This document shows positions 7,881 through 17,191 of a DNA stretch of 64,000 bases, piece by piece. How positions within the stretch are numbered: the first letter of the stretch is position 1; each line of letters starts with the position of its first letter. This stretch comes from Gammaproteobacteria bacterium. Its GTDB lineage: Bacteria; Pseudomonadota; Gammaproteobacteria; Competibacterales; Competibacteraceae. The notes below the pieces were generated by a model, which saw only the letters and a program-made list of their open reading frames with translations, was not told where the DNA came from and searched no databases. The stretch covers positions 124,001 to 188,000 of the forward strand of contig JACKNF010000002.1 of NCBI GenBank assembly GCA_024234995.1. The letters run 5' to 3'. The translations under genes were made by a program, and so were the position numbers.

Positions 7881-9947
7881 TCAATCGTTGATCTGTTTCT
7901 CAAGTGCCATGCGTAATTCAGAAAACTCGCCAGCGAATTCCACCGGGCGGCGGTTGCTGACGCCAGCGAGCACTAGCCGGGTTGCGCCCTCTTCATCCGC
8001 GAGCCAAATCCATAACCGGCGGTGCGAAGTATAGAGCATGACGAAGATGCCGATGATTAGCAGGGCGAAACCGGTATAAACCACGGCAGTGCCGCCGCTG
8101 CGTGTCACTTGCAGGCCTGAAGCCTCGACCTGCTGAAACCCGGTCAGTTGCAGGTAAAACGGTGATCCGTAATCTGCCAGCGTTGCCAGCGCTGGTATCG
8201 CATCATTGAAGAATGCTTCTTCTTGACTGGAAATCTCCTGTTCAACGTTTATCCCTTCATCGCGTAGCACTTGAATGAACACGTCCGCCAGAGTATCACG
8301 CAGGATATTCAGATAGAGGGTAGTCGCTTCCTTCAGCCGGCCAGCTGGCACCACTGTTTTCGCTTGCTCTGTCACTGCGATGAATCCGCCTTGAGTGAAT
8401 AGTTCGATCAGATTCAACCGTACTTGGTTAAAGTCGCGCTGGAAGTCAGGATTATTCACTGGGGCCGGTGATCGTTCCATCCATTCGCGTAGCCATTCCC
8501 CGTCGCGTAACCGGGCATTGAAACGCAGGAAACGTTCGGGGCTGTTTTTGGTGTCCGCTGGAATGTGTAGATAGATGAAGGGATCACCAGGCTGTGTGCG
8601 TTTTCCGCTGATGTAGAACCAGCGGCCTTCTAATTGCACTGGCGCCATGTAATTAAAGTATTCGTGGGCTTCACCAGCGGAGTTGCGTAGTTTGAAACTG
8701 AAGCTTGGCCCGAAGTTGCGGAATTTACGATCTCCCGGTTGCGCACCGGGTTCCGGTAACAGGTTAAATAATCGGAATTCATTCAGTTCCAGGGTCAGTG
8801 GTGCGCTGGATCCGCCAATCTTGAGTGCGTTGCCAATTTCGCCCCGTGCAGCGACAGGCTTCGCCTGGGGTGTAATCAACGGCCAGACTTGCATCTCCAG
8901 TTTGGAACCGCCGTCGCCGAAATCAGATTGATAAATGGCATATCCGCGATAGACCAGTGGATGGTTAACGCGGATGGTCGCCGCCAGCGGTTGACTGCCA
9001 AGGTGTTCTTGATCATGGATCAACACCGCGCTGGCAAAAGATTTGGGTTGACCCGTGTCATAGTAGGCCACCTGGAAATCCTTCAACTCGATAGCGAAAG
9101 GCAATTCCTGCAATGCAAAGCCATCACGTATCCGCAGAAAGACGAAGTTAGCGGTAGCTCCTTCGGGCAGCATCACATTGCCGCGAAAGGCAGGTATGGC
9201 GCCGGGTGCCAGCCGGCTTTCTGGAGGAAGGTCGCGGGCAGCCAGGTCACGGGTTTCGATGCGCAGGCCGCCGCTCCATTCCTTGAATTTCAGCCACAGA
9301 TTGCCATCTAGCAGTCCGCCAATGCCGATTATCACCACTGCTGCATGGGTACACAGATAGCCCAGTCGGCTGAAGCGGCCTTTGGTTGCCGCCATCACTC
9401 GATGGCTGCCATGGTCTTCAATTCGCCAGCGATAGCCACGAGTTTTCAGTACTGCTCCCAAGGTTTTCTGCACGGTGCTGGCTTCTCGATGCTGCAGCTG
9501 CCATTCAGCTTGCTGATGAAAGCCACGCAGAGAATCGAGGCGGACACGGGTCCGGAATTGGGTCATTTCCCGCCATAAAACCGGAGTCTGACGGTAGATG
9601 CATACGCTGGTGGATAGGATCAGGAAAGCGAGGATGCTCATGAACCAGCCTGAGCCATAGACATTGTACAAGCCGGTTTGGCGGAAGACCTCGAACCAGA
9701 ATGGCCCAAATTTCAGGATATAATCGGGATACGGCTGGTTCTGCTGCAAGACTGTCCCGATCACCGAGGCGACCGCGACCACCACTAATAAAGTAATGGC
9801 CAGGTTCATTGATCCGAGGAATTCCAGCCATACCCATCCCAGAGTGCGCTGGCGGAGAGGCTTACAGTCGGTCGTATCGTTCACGGAGTTATTTTGCGGT
9901 GGATGCGGGTTGCCTGAATGTGACCTGGTGAGCGGCGATCCGTTCAC
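7881..9947 (-). CDS. resB: System II cytochrome c biogenesis protein ResB/Ccs1
   Basis: 688 residues, the usual size for proteobacterial ResB. An N-terminal block of membrane segments (LEFLGSMNLAITLLVVVAV near residue 43 is the typical ResB opening), a third segment at THAAVVIIGIGGLL, a long periplasmic domain (about 215-620) and a last segment near GFALLIIGIFVMLYTSHRRLW. ResB works with CcsA to channel and attach haem to c-type cytochromes. System II in a gammaproteobacterium is less common than Ccm System I. Expected to be transcribed with ccsA and dsbA. Confidence 0.9.
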   Translation of the reverse strand: MNGSPLTRSHSGNPHPPQNNSVNDTTDCKPLRQRTLGWVWLEFLGSMNLAITLLVVVAVASVIGTVLQQNQPYPDYILKFGPFWFEVFRQTGLYNVYGSGWFMSILAFLILSTSVCIYRQTPVLWREMTQFRTRVRLDSLRGFHQQAEWQLQHREASTVQKTLGAVLKTRGYRWRIEDHGSHRVMAATKGRFSRLGYLCTHAAVVIIGIGGLLDGNLWLKFKEWSGGLRIETRDLAARDLPPESRLAPGAIPAFRGNVMLPEGATANFVFLRIRDGFALQELPFAIELKDFQVAYYDTGQPKSFASAVLIHDQEHLGSQPLAATIRVNHPLVYRGYAIYQSDFGDGGSKLEMQVWPLITPQAKPVAARGEIGNALKIGGSSAPLTLELNEFRLFNLLPEPGAQPGDRKFRNFGPSFSFKLRNSAGEAHEYFNYMAPVQLEGRWFYISGKRTQPGDPFIYLHIPADTKNSPERFLRFNARLRDGEWLREWMERSPAPVNNPDFQRDFNQVRLNLIELFTQGGFIAVTEQAKTVVPAGRLKEATTLYLNILRDTLADVFIQVLRDEGINVEQEISSQEEAFFNDAIPALATLADYGSPFYLQLTGFQQVEASGLQVTRSGGTAVVYTGFALLIIGIFVMLYTSHRRLWIWLADEEGATRLVLAGVSNRRPVEFAGEFSELRMALEKQIND

Positions 9948-10416
9948 TGGCTGGCGCGTCTGACTCTCACAGGAAGCAGGTTATAATGGTTATTGGGCCT
10001 TGATGGAGCTAGCAATCCTGTTAATTCTCCAGCAGAAAGATTGTCATTGTGGGCACAGCCATGGTTTCAATGGCCAGGTGTGCGGTTCGAAGGTTGCGTG
10101 GTGAACTTAGGTATTTAAGTGCGCCCGCAACGAATGCAGGATGCGCAACGCATCGCCGGCCCTGTGTTTCTATTGCCAGTAATAATATGCGGCTTCCATC
10201 GGTATTATGAGCGAGACCGGAAGCTGACAAGTCCATAGGCACAGCAATTGGAGATTCCGGGTTAACTCATTCAGCCGCTTTTGCTGGTGCGTGCTGAACG
10301 TGCCTGGTTTCGGTTGGGGCTGCCCAATTTCTTCAATAGTGTAATGATGGCTAAATAAATTAAATAGGTAATTCTCCAGTTCTGCTGGGGGATGGTTACG
10401 CAGGAGGAGGCTTATT
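9948..10416. other. Divergent intergenic region, no gene recognised
   Basis: Between resB (minus) and a lipoprotein gene (plus). Overlapping minus-strand frames exist (for example 10170-10442) but have no recognisable product and no codon pattern I trust. A TATAAT sits at 9982-9987 on the plus strand without a matching -35. The AT-rich stretch at about 10340-10380 is the more likely promoter zone for the lipoprotein. Confidence 0.4.
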
Positions 10417-10737
10417 GTGAAAAAGGCATGGCTAATAGTCATAGCGCTTGGAATGGCGGGCTGTGTCAGCCAGCCCCAGGTTCTTGATGACCAGCAAGGT
10501 TTGGTTATTCAGACCGCCGTCAAGCGGGCGCAGCTTAAAATGAATTGCCCTGATGTTGCCGGAAAGGTTCTTTCGCAGCAAGTCATCCAGCCGGCGGTGC
10601 AAGGCGCCTACATCGTCGGCGTTAAGCGAGTGGAGTATACGGTAGAAGTGACTGGTTGCAGCAAAAAAGATACTTATATCGTGGTTTGTCCGGTCGGAAG
10701 TGATGGATGTTTTGCGGCAGGTTCCCGCAATCGATAA
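10417..10737 (+). CDS. Small predicted lipoprotein, unknown function
   Basis: 106 residues starting at GTG, 6 bp after an excellent ribosome site (AGGAGGAGG, 10402-10410), which decides the start. A signal peptide ends in the lipobox LGMAGC with C16 as the lipidated residue, so the protein should be membrane-anchored. The mature part contains NCPDVAGKVL and paired cysteines near the end (GC and VVCPVGSDGC) that could form disulfides. It weakly recalls other short gammaproteobacterial lipoproteins with a C-terminal Cys-rich tail, but I cannot name the family. Confidence 0.65.
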   Translation: MKKAWLIVIALGMAGCVSQPQVLDDQQGLVIQTAVKRAQLKMNCPDVAGKVLSQQVIQPAVQGAYIVGVKRVEYTVEVTGCSKKDTYIVVCPVGSDGCFAAGSRNR

Positions 10738-10948
10738 CCCCTGGTCCTCGCCGCCGGGATTCAGCATTCTGGCGGGAGAATGCATATATGCAACTTCGGA
10801 TGTAAGCGTTCACCCCTTCCCGCTAGGTAAGCGCAACGGTGTAACTTCTAATGGTGCTGCAAATCGGCAAGCAGCACGCCAATCTCTCCTTGAGAGGCCG
10901 GGAATTGCTGCTCATAGAGCGTTGGTGAGGTGCTGATCCTTGGAAGAA

Positions 10949-12352
10949 TCAGACCTTGACAGGATACCAGCCTGCTTCTCCAGGGCCAACCGCAGCATCG
11001 GCGGCCGTGCCTAATCCTACGACCGCCAGAAGCGGACCATTCTCTCCCAATTTGCCGGAGATGGCGGAGGTGGAGGGGAGATAAATCAGCGGCAACCGCT
11101 CCCGCTCCCACGGTGGAATACCCGCTTCTTGTAACAGCTTCTTCAATTCCTGGCGATGTGCGCGGCCCGCGGGCCGGAAGCGTTCGCCGCCTTGGCGGAA
11201 ACCGACAATTAGCGAACCTCCAGTCAACGCCTCGGAGCGTAGTCCTTTGCCTTCAGTTTTCCGTAATTCCAAATGGCCTACACCCGGTACATCCAGGGGC
11301 GGCCAACCCTGATTGCCGGCTTGCCAAATAAATCGTTGGCTGGCGTTATGCGGCTTCAAAGGTTGCATAGCGTACAACCCATCCCGATAGCGCCGGATCT
11401 CTGCGCCTGGCCAGCGGATGCAGGGATTACGGTCAACAGCGGCAGCCAGTGCATCGCTGAGAATGTGTTGCAACTGACGGGCGTTAGGGAGGGGTAGGCC
11501 CGATTGCCGCAGCCAGTAACGTAACAGATTGCGCTGGTGAACCTTGTCTAATTCATGCAAGGCGGAAATCATCAAACAGTCTGGACGGTCCGCCGTGGCG
11601 CGGGCTAAATCAGCAGCAGCTTCTGCATCCAGCCAGGCAGCAGTTTCCGCGCAGAGCCGGGCTGAGCGCGCCAAAGTACGGTTTGCAACCGGCCAGCGTT
11701 CCCGCAACCGGGGCAAAATCTGGTGACGCAGATAATTGCGGTCAAAATTGATATCGGTATTGCTGGTGTCTTCGATCCAGTGCAGGTTATGCGCACAGGC
11801 ATAAGCCAGTAGCTCAGCGCGATCGATATCGAGAAAGGGTCGCAGCAGCCAGCCTTGACCCAGTTGTGCTGCCGCAGGCATCGCCGCCAAGCCATGAGGA
11901 CCTGCGCCGCGCAACAGTTGCAACAGCAAGGTCTCCGCCTGATCATCGCAATGGTGGGCGGTTAGCAGCACAGAATCTGGACTAAGTTCAGCAGCGAAAG
12001 CCGCATAGCGGGCGCGGCGGGCAGCCGCTTCAGGGCTTTCCCCGGATGCAGACCGGGCATCGACTTGCAATACCCGGTACGGTACATTCAAATCGTGGCA
12101 GATGTGAGCGCAGTGTTCACCCCAGCCAGCGGATGCCGCTTGCAAGCCATGATCGATATAAATGGCTTCCAGGCTCCGCCCTGTCCACAGGTGGCGGCGG
12201 GTTGCCAGGCCGTGCAATAAAACATGCGAATCCAGGCCGCCACTGTAACCGGCGATCAGCCGGCGGGCGCTGGAATGAGTGGCCAGAAAGGAGGATAGAT
12301 ACTGATAGAGGCGCTCCATCGGATTGAACGATGTATTTAATCCGCCACCCAA
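10949..12352 (-). CDS. tilS: tRNA(Ile)-lysidine synthase TilS
   Basis: 467 residues. The PP-loop ATP pyrophosphatase motif SGGLDS (37-42) is followed by TAHHCDDQAETLLLQLLRGAG and the WIEDTSN motif typical of TilS, then the TilS-specific C-terminal domains ending before VKV. The enzyme attaches lysine to the wobble cytidine of tRNA-Ile2 so that it reads AUA; normally essential. Methionine 12 is a likely true start, since the first 11 residues are not family-typical. It lies 6 bp downstream of accA, the arrangement also seen in E. coli. Confidence 0.93.
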   Translation of the reverse strand: MGGGLNTSFNPMERLYQYLSSFLATHSSARRLIAGYSGGLDSHVLLHGLATRRHLWTGRSLEAIYIDHGLQAASAGWGEHCAHICHDLNVPYRVLQVDARSASGESPEAAARRARYAAFAAELSPDSVLLTAHHCDDQAETLLLQLLRGAGPHGLAAMPAAAQLGQGWLLRPFLDIDRAELLAYACAHNLHWIEDTSNTDINFDRNYLRHQILPRLRERWPVANRTLARSARLCAETAAWLDAEAAADLARATADRPDCLMISALHELDKVHQRNLLRYWLRQSGLPLPNARQLQHILSDALAAAVDRNPCIRWPGAEIRRYRDGLYAMQPLKPHNASQRFIWQAGNQGWPPLDVPGVGHLELRKTEGKGLRSEALTGGSLIVGFRQGGERFRPAGRAHRQELKKLLQEAGIPPWERERLPLIYLPSTSAISGKLGENGPLLAVVGLGTAADAAVGPGEAGWYPVKV

Positions 12353-12358
12353 TTCCGC

Positions 12359-13384
12359 TTAGTCTTTACGCAGCAAAGCGGCCACGCTGCTCTGCCAAGT
12401 GGATTGCAGCGAAGTCACCGGTGCTGCTTCCTTGAAAACGCCGTAAGCCATTAATCGCTGGTAACGTTGTTCTAGCAGAGCGTCCACCGGCAGCACATCC
12501 AGCGATTGAAGATTTTCCCGCAGTGCAATCTGGACATTCTCCGCCGTCAACGCTATATCGCGGTGCGCGCCGCCAGGCGGTTCGGGAATAATCCCGTCGA
12601 TCAAATTGAGTTTCAGCAAACGGTCAGCGGTGAGCCCCATCGCCTCAGCAGCATCCGGCGCCTTATCGGCACTTTTCCATAAAATAGCCGCGCAACCTTC
12701 CGGCGAGATTACCGAATAAGTGCCATATTGCAGCATGAGCACCCGGTCACAGACACCGACTGCCAGGGCGCCGCCAGAACCGCCTTCGCCGATCACGACG
12801 CCGATAACCGGTGTCCGCAACCGGCTCATTTCGAACAGATTGCGGGCGATGGCCTCACTCTGACCACGCTCTTCCGCACCAATGCCTGGATAAGCTCCAG
12901 GTGTGTCGATAAAAGTCAGTACCGGTAACCGGAAGCGTTCTGCCAGTTTCATCAAGCGCAACGCCTTGCGGTAACCTTCTGGACGCGGCATGCCGAAGTT
13001 GCGGTAAATTTTTTCTTTGGTGTCACGGCCTTTCTGGTGGCCGATGATGAGTACCGGCCGGCCATTCAGCCGCGCCAATCCGCCGACTATGGCATGATCA
13101 TCGGCAAAGGTCCGGTCACCGTGCAATTCCTGGAAATCCGTGAAGATCCGTTCCAAGTAATCCAGGGTATAGGGTCGAAGTGGATGACGGGCGATCTGAG
13201 AAATCTGCCAAGGTGTCAGGGCCGCGAAGATCGACTCGGTGAGCGCTTTGCTTTTGGCTTCCAAACGAGCGATTTCATCGCTGATATTCAAGTCTTGCTC
13301 GGTACTGAGATGCTGCAACTCCTTGAGCATCGCCTCCAGTTCGGCAATCGGTTTTTCAAAATCCAGGCAGTTATTCGGGTTCAT
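12359..13384 (-). CDS. accA: Acetyl-CoA carboxylase carboxyltransferase subunit alpha
   Basis: 341 residues, somewhat longer than the usual ~319. The N-terminal LDFEKPIAELEAML helix, RHPLRPYTLDYL, the GHQKGRDTKEKIYRNFGMP segment, DTPGAYPGIGAEERGQSEAIA and GEGGSGGALA oxyanion-hole glycines are all intact. With AccD it transfers carboxyl from biotin to acetyl-CoA, making malonyl-CoA for both the fatty-acid operon at 22-27 kb and, presumably, the polyketide synthase at 55-64 kb. Extra length is at the C-terminus. It sits between htrA and tilS with short gaps on both sides. Confidence 0.95.
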   Translation of the reverse strand: MNPNNCLDFEKPIAELEAMLKELQHLSTEQDLNISDEIARLEAKSKALTESIFAALTPWQISQIARHPLRPYTLDYLERIFTDFQELHGDRTFADDHAIVGGLARLNGRPVLIIGHQKGRDTKEKIYRNFGMPRPEGYRKALRLMKLAERFRLPVLTFIDTPGAYPGIGAEERGQSEAIARNLFEMSRLRTPVIGVVIGEGGSGGALAVGVCDRVLMLQYGTYSVISPEGCAAILWKSADKAPDAAEAMGLTADRLLKLNLIDGIIPEPPGGAHRDIALTAENVQIALRENLQSLDVLPVDALLEQRYQRLMAYGVFKEAAPVTSLQSTWQSSVAALLRKD

Positions 13385-13398
13385 CGATGTTTAATGAT

Positions 13399-14841
13399 TC
13401 ATTCTCGCTCAGCCGGCATGCGCACGGCTAGGTACAGTGATTCATTTTCTCTTCGCACCAGCACCGGCACGGCCTTCCCATTTGGCAATTCCTTGGCCAG
13501 TTCAACGAATTGGCTGGCACTCTTGACCGGGGTATGGTTGAGCTGAAGAATAATGTCATCCGGATACAGTCCTGCGTTAGCGGCGGGCCCTTCATCCAGT
13601 CCGGTGACCAGCACCCCCTGGTCGTCATTACCTAGCCCCCGGCGTTGTTCATTGCTAAGATCTGCGACAATGATACCCATCCGCGGATCGCTATGTTCGT
13701 CCATGGTCATGACCCGCTCCTCCGTAGTCTCCAAGCGGGCGATCGTGGCCTTGATTTCCAGCGGTTCGCCATTGCGCAGGATTGACATGGCCACGGTCTT
13801 ACCAACCGGCGTTACACCGATCATGCGTGGTAATTGCGAGGAATCTTCTACCGGCTCACCGCTGAAACGCAGGATAATGTCGCCCGGTTTAAAACCTGCG
13901 CTAGCTGCTGGGCTGTCTGGCAGGATCTGCGCAATCAGCGCTCCTCGCGGCCGGTCAAGTTTAAAAGCTTCCGCCAGATCATTGTTGACCGCTTGCAGTA
14001 GAATGCCCAGCCAGCCACGGGTCACCTCGCCAGTCGCTTTTAACTGATCGGCGACCTGCATCGCTAATTTGATGGGGATCGCGAATGACAGACCCATATA
14101 ACCGCCGGTGCTGCTGTAAATTTGTGAATTGATACCAACGACCTCACCCCGCAGGTTGAAGAGGGGGCCGCCGGAACTGCCGGGGTTGACCGCTACATCG
14201 CTCTGGATGAACGGTACGTAGGTGCCGCTTGGCAGGTTGCGGCCTACCGCACTGACGATGCCTTGCGTTGCGGTCAGTTCGAGTCCGAACGGCGAGCCAA
14301 TAGCTACCACCCATTCGCCTACTTCCAAGGTATCGGAGTCGCCAATCTTGACGGCTGTCAAATTTTCGCTCTCATCAATCTTGAGTACGGCAACATCGGT
14401 TAGTTCATCGACGCCAATCACCTTGGCGGGCCGCTCCCGCTGATCACTGAGCCGGACGATGATCTTGTCAGCATCTTGGGCAACGTGTGCGTTGGTCAGG
14501 ATATAACCATCGGTGGAGATGATGAACCCGGAACCCAGCGAATTGGCCTGGCGGTCGCCCGGCAATTCAGGACGTTCCTGAAAGAAGCGCTTGAAGAATT
14601 CCAGATAGGGGTTTTCACTGCCTGGTAATTCCGGCAGACCAGACGAACGGGAGGAGCGCCGGCGAGGGGTTTGCGTAGAGCTGATATTGACGACGGCAGC
14701 TTCATTCTGTTTTACCAGCTTGCGGAAATCAGGTAGAGGTTGCGAGATTTCGGGACGCGCTGCCGGAGCGGCAACGGCCCAACACAATGGGAACAACAGC
14801 ACCAGCAGCTGGAGCCAGTAGCGGGAACCATTCATGTTCAT
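13399..14841 (-). CDS. Periplasmic serine protease DegP/DegQ (HtrA)
   Basis: 480 residues. Signal peptide ends near residue 25. Trypsin-like domain carries the catalytic triad H119 (TNAHV), D149 (LTDVAVLKI) and S223 (NPGSSGGP). Two PDZ domains follow (about 260-350 and 375-475; GFKPGDIILRFSG and GLYPDDIILQLN). It degrades or refolds damaged envelope proteins. A linker at 57-75 is Arg/Ser-rich. MucD/DegQ-type by general layout; I do not choose between names. Ends 14 bp before accA; a Shine-Dalgarno AGGAG precedes the start. Confidence 0.93.
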   Translation of the reverse strand: MNMNGSRYWLQLLVLLFPLCWAVAAPAARPEISQPLPDFRKLVKQNEAAVVNISSTQTPRRRSSRSSGLPELPGSENPYLEFFKRFFQERPELPGDRQANSLGSGFIISTDGYILTNAHVAQDADKIIVRLSDQRERPAKVIGVDELTDVAVLKIDESENLTAVKIGDSDTLEVGEWVVAIGSPFGLELTATQGIVSAVGRNLPSGTYVPFIQSDVAVNPGSSGGPLFNLRGEVVGINSQIYSSTGGYMGLSFAIPIKLAMQVADQLKATGEVTRGWLGILLQAVNNDLAEAFKLDRPRGALIAQILPDSPAASAGFKPGDIILRFSGEPVEDSSQLPRMIGVTPVGKTVAMSILRNGEPLEIKATIARLETTEERVMTMDEHSDPRMGIIVADLSNEQRRGLGNDDQGVLVTGLDEGPAANAGLYPDDIILQLNHTPVKSASQFVELAKELPNGKAVPVLVRRENESLYLAVRMPAERE

Positions 14842-15035
14842 GGAAACAGTCTTCTCCTGAGGGTAAAACGAAGGCCAGTATCAGCCCAGAGGTCGTACGG
14901 TAGGGTGTGGCGGCAACGGGTAACGCCGCCGGAAACGGCGGGGAGTTGGGCGGTCATGCCAGGACATTCAAATACCAACGCGATTTTCTCAGTATAGAAT
15001 ATTTAGTGTATCAATCACTCAAAAGGAGACACGGT

Positions 15036-16208
15036 ATGGAAGGCAGTTCGACATTGGAAGTAAACGATTATGAAAAAGCTACCCAGTATCTTTATGAGTT
15101 GACGATCAAGCTGCTGGATGTAGGTGGATCAGATATTTTTATCACCGCAGGCAGTCCGCCTGCACTCAAAGTCAATCAGGTTATTCATCGGGCCAGTGAC
15201 CGCAAGCTGACTCCTCAACAGACAACGTTGCTGACCCGTGCGATCATGCATGATCGTCATGCACGGGAATTTGATCATCATCATGAGGTTAATTTTTCCC
15301 TTAATTTCCCTAATGTAGCACGCTTCCGGGTCAGCGCTTTTACCCAGCGCGGCAGCGCCGGTATGGTGCTGCGCTTGATCCAGCAACGAATTCCAACCAT
15401 CGAAGAACTCAATCTGCCCCCTATTCTCAAGGATATTGCTTTAACCAAGCGTGGGTTGGTGATTTTCTTGGGTGGAACAGGTTGCGGTAAGACGACCTCG
15501 ATGGCGGCCATGCTGGATCATCGTAACGAGAGCTGCCAGGAACATATTATCACTGTTGAAGACCCCATCGAATTCTTTCATCGTCATAAGCAATGCTTGA
15601 TAGACCAGCGCGAAGTTGGGACCGATACCGACTCCTACGAAGCGGCATTGAAAAATACCCTCCGGCAAGCGCCAAATGTGATCATGATTGGCGAAGTGCG
15701 CGATCGGGAAACCATGCAGCATGCGATTAACTTCGCTGAGACGGGACATTTGTGTCTGACTACGCTGCATGCCAATAATACCGATCAAGCGTTTGACCGT
15801 ATTGTAAATTTCTTTCCAGAAGAAAAGCATGCGCAAATCTTGATGGATCTGTCGTTCAATATGAAGGCGTTCCTTTCCCAGCGGCTGCTGCCACGTGAGG
15901 ACCGGCCGGGCCTGATTCCGGCAGTGGAGATTCTATTGAACACGCCGCTTATGGCGGAGCTGATCTTTCAAGGGCGGGTCAAGGAGCTGAAGCCGGTCAT
16001 GACCCGTTCCAGCGAGCAAGGTATTGTGACTTTTGACCAAGCACTGTTCGATTTATATGAATCCGGCCGGATCAGCTATGAGACGGCGATCCGCCATGCG
16101 GATTCAGCCAACAATCTGCGATTACGGATTAAGCTGGAGAGCAAGCGGCCACAACCAAAAGCGGCCAATGAGGGGGCACTGCAGATTCAGGATGACCGGC
16201 ATCGTTGA
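15036..16208 (+). CDS. pilU: Type IV pilus retraction ATPase PilU
   Basis: 390 residues from an ATG directly after AAAAGGAGAC, which fixes the start; the frame is open further upstream but has no ribosome site. Walker A GGTGCGKTT near residue 148, Asp box VEDPIEF, Walker B MIGEVRDRETM and His box TTLHANN are all present. The C-terminal run IVTFDQALFDLYESGRI and the degenerate Walker A (GCGKTTS) fit PilU better than PilT. PilU assists PilT in pilus retraction. It stands alone here, away from the pil chemosensory cluster, and converges on mazG. Confidence 0.87.
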   Translation: MEGSSTLEVNDYEKATQYLYELTIKLLDVGGSDIFITAGSPPALKVNQVIHRASDRKLTPQQTTLLTRAIMHDRHAREFDHHHEVNFSLNFPNVARFRVSAFTQRGSAGMVLRLIQQRIPTIEELNLPPILKDIALTKRGLVIFLGGTGCGKTTSMAAMLDHRNESCQEHIITVEDPIEFFHRHKQCLIDQREVGTDTDSYEAALKNTLRQAPNVIMIGEVRDRETMQHAINFAETGHLCLTTLHANNTDQAFDRIVNFFPEEKHAQILMDLSFNMKAFLSQRLLPREDRPGLIPAVEILLNTPLMAELIFQGRVKELKPVMTRSSEQGIVTFDQALFDLYESGRISYETAIRHADSANNLRLRIKLESKRPQPKAANEGALQIQDDRHR

Positions 16209-16236
16209 AAGGCTGGATTAAAGCTGCTCTTTAGCA

Positions 16237-16265
16237 GTGCAGGGCACGCGCTGCATACCCTGCAC
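16237..16265. terminator. Hairpin between convergent pilU and mazG
   Basis: Perfect 8-bp stem (GTGCAGGG/CCCTGCAC) with a 13-base loop just after the pilU stop, between two converging genes. There is no T-run, so it may be a weak or Rho-assisted terminator. Confidence 0.4.
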
Positions 16266-16292
16266 AGTTAAGCAATGCGCACCTTATCCAAT

Positions 16293-17120
16293 TTAAGAAT
16301 CAATAATCTGATTTTTATACAACTTTTCAGACATTCTTTCTTCAATCTTCGCTCGTTCCCAGAGCGCATCCATATCCGCCAGCGTCGCTTTCTCCGGTGT
16401 GCGGCCATCTTCCGCCAACCAAACCTCGATCTGCCGGAAGCGCCGCTCGAACTTGGCATTGGTTCCACGTAACGCCGCTTCGGGGTCGAGTTTCAGGTGC
16501 CGGGCGAGGTTGGCGACGGCGAAAAGCACATCGCCCAATTCATCGGCTAACCGCTCTGAAGCAGCGCCATTGGTCATTTCATGGCGGATTTCGGCAATTT
16601 CTTCTTCAATTTTGGCCAACACCGGCTCCACCGCACCCCAGTCAAAGCCCACCCGCGCCGCTTTCTTTTGCAACTTGACCGCACGGGTCAACGCCGGCAA
16701 CGCCAATGGGATGCTATCGAGGACGCTAGCGGCGGGGATTGATTCTGCGGTTTTCTCCGCTGACTTAATCTGTTCCCAGGCCGCTGTCTGCTCGGCTGCA
16801 TTGGCATAACTTGCATCACTAAAGACATGCGGGTGACGGCGGGTCATCTTTTCGACGATGCCGCTTGCTACATCGGCGAAGTTGAAGCGGCCTTCTTCGC
16901 GGGCGATCTCGGCGTAAAACACCACCTGAAACAGCAAGTCGCCCAGTTCCGAGCGTAATTCCGCCCAGTCCTCACGGGCGATGGCGTCGGCGACTTCATA
17001 CGCTTCCTCGATGGTGTGTGGAACGATGGTGGCGTAGGTTTGTTCCCGATCCCACGGGCAGCCGTTATCCGGGTCGCGCAGGCGGGTCATGAGGCTGAGT
17101 AGCTGGTCAAGTTCGGTCAT
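16293..17120 (-). CDS. mazG: Nucleoside triphosphate pyrophosphohydrolase MazG
   Basis: 275 residues with two MazG domains. The first has CPWDREQTYATIVPHTIEEAYE and ELRSELGDLLFQVVF, the second VGFDWGAVEPVLAKIEEEI and LADELGDVLFAVANLARH, including the EExxE and ExxD metal-binding sets. MazG hydrolyses NTPs and dNTPs to monophosphates and clears aberrant nucleotides or lowers ppGpp signalling. Length is slightly above the ~263 of E. coli. Start ATG at 17120 puts the MTELDQLLSLMTRLRDP lead in its normal position. Confidence 0.93.
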   Translation of the reverse strand: MTELDQLLSLMTRLRDPDNGCPWDREQTYATIVPHTIEEAYEVADAIAREDWAELRSELGDLLFQVVFYAEIAREEGRFNFADVASGIVEKMTRRHPHVFSDASYANAAEQTAAWEQIKSAEKTAESIPAASVLDSIPLALPALTRAVKLQKKAARVGFDWGAVEPVLAKIEEEIAEIRHEMTNGAASERLADELGDVLFAVANLARHLKLDPEAALRGTNAKFERRFRQIEVWLAEDGRTPEKATLADMDALWERAKIEERMSEKLYKNQIIDS

Positions 17121-17191
17121 AGCGGTTTTGTTTCCTGCTCAACTTATTGAGCTTCCGTGAAATCTTGGGCTATCGTAACCCGTTGCACTGG

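Noticed and set aside
9982..9987. TATAAT as a promoter on the plus strand
   Set aside because: No -35 match at suitable spacing and no plus-strand gene starts nearby.
10021..10442. Overlapping minus-strand frames as genes
   Set aside because: No ribosome site or recognisable protein; they overlap the promoter region and start of the lipoprotein gene.
13037..13546. Long antisense frames over accA, htrA, mutS and the synthase
   Set aside because: They are shadows of GC-rich coding sequence with no recognisable product.
14907..15035. Longer PilU starting at 14907
   Set aside because: The extension is not family-like and the strong ribosome site is at the ATG 15036.
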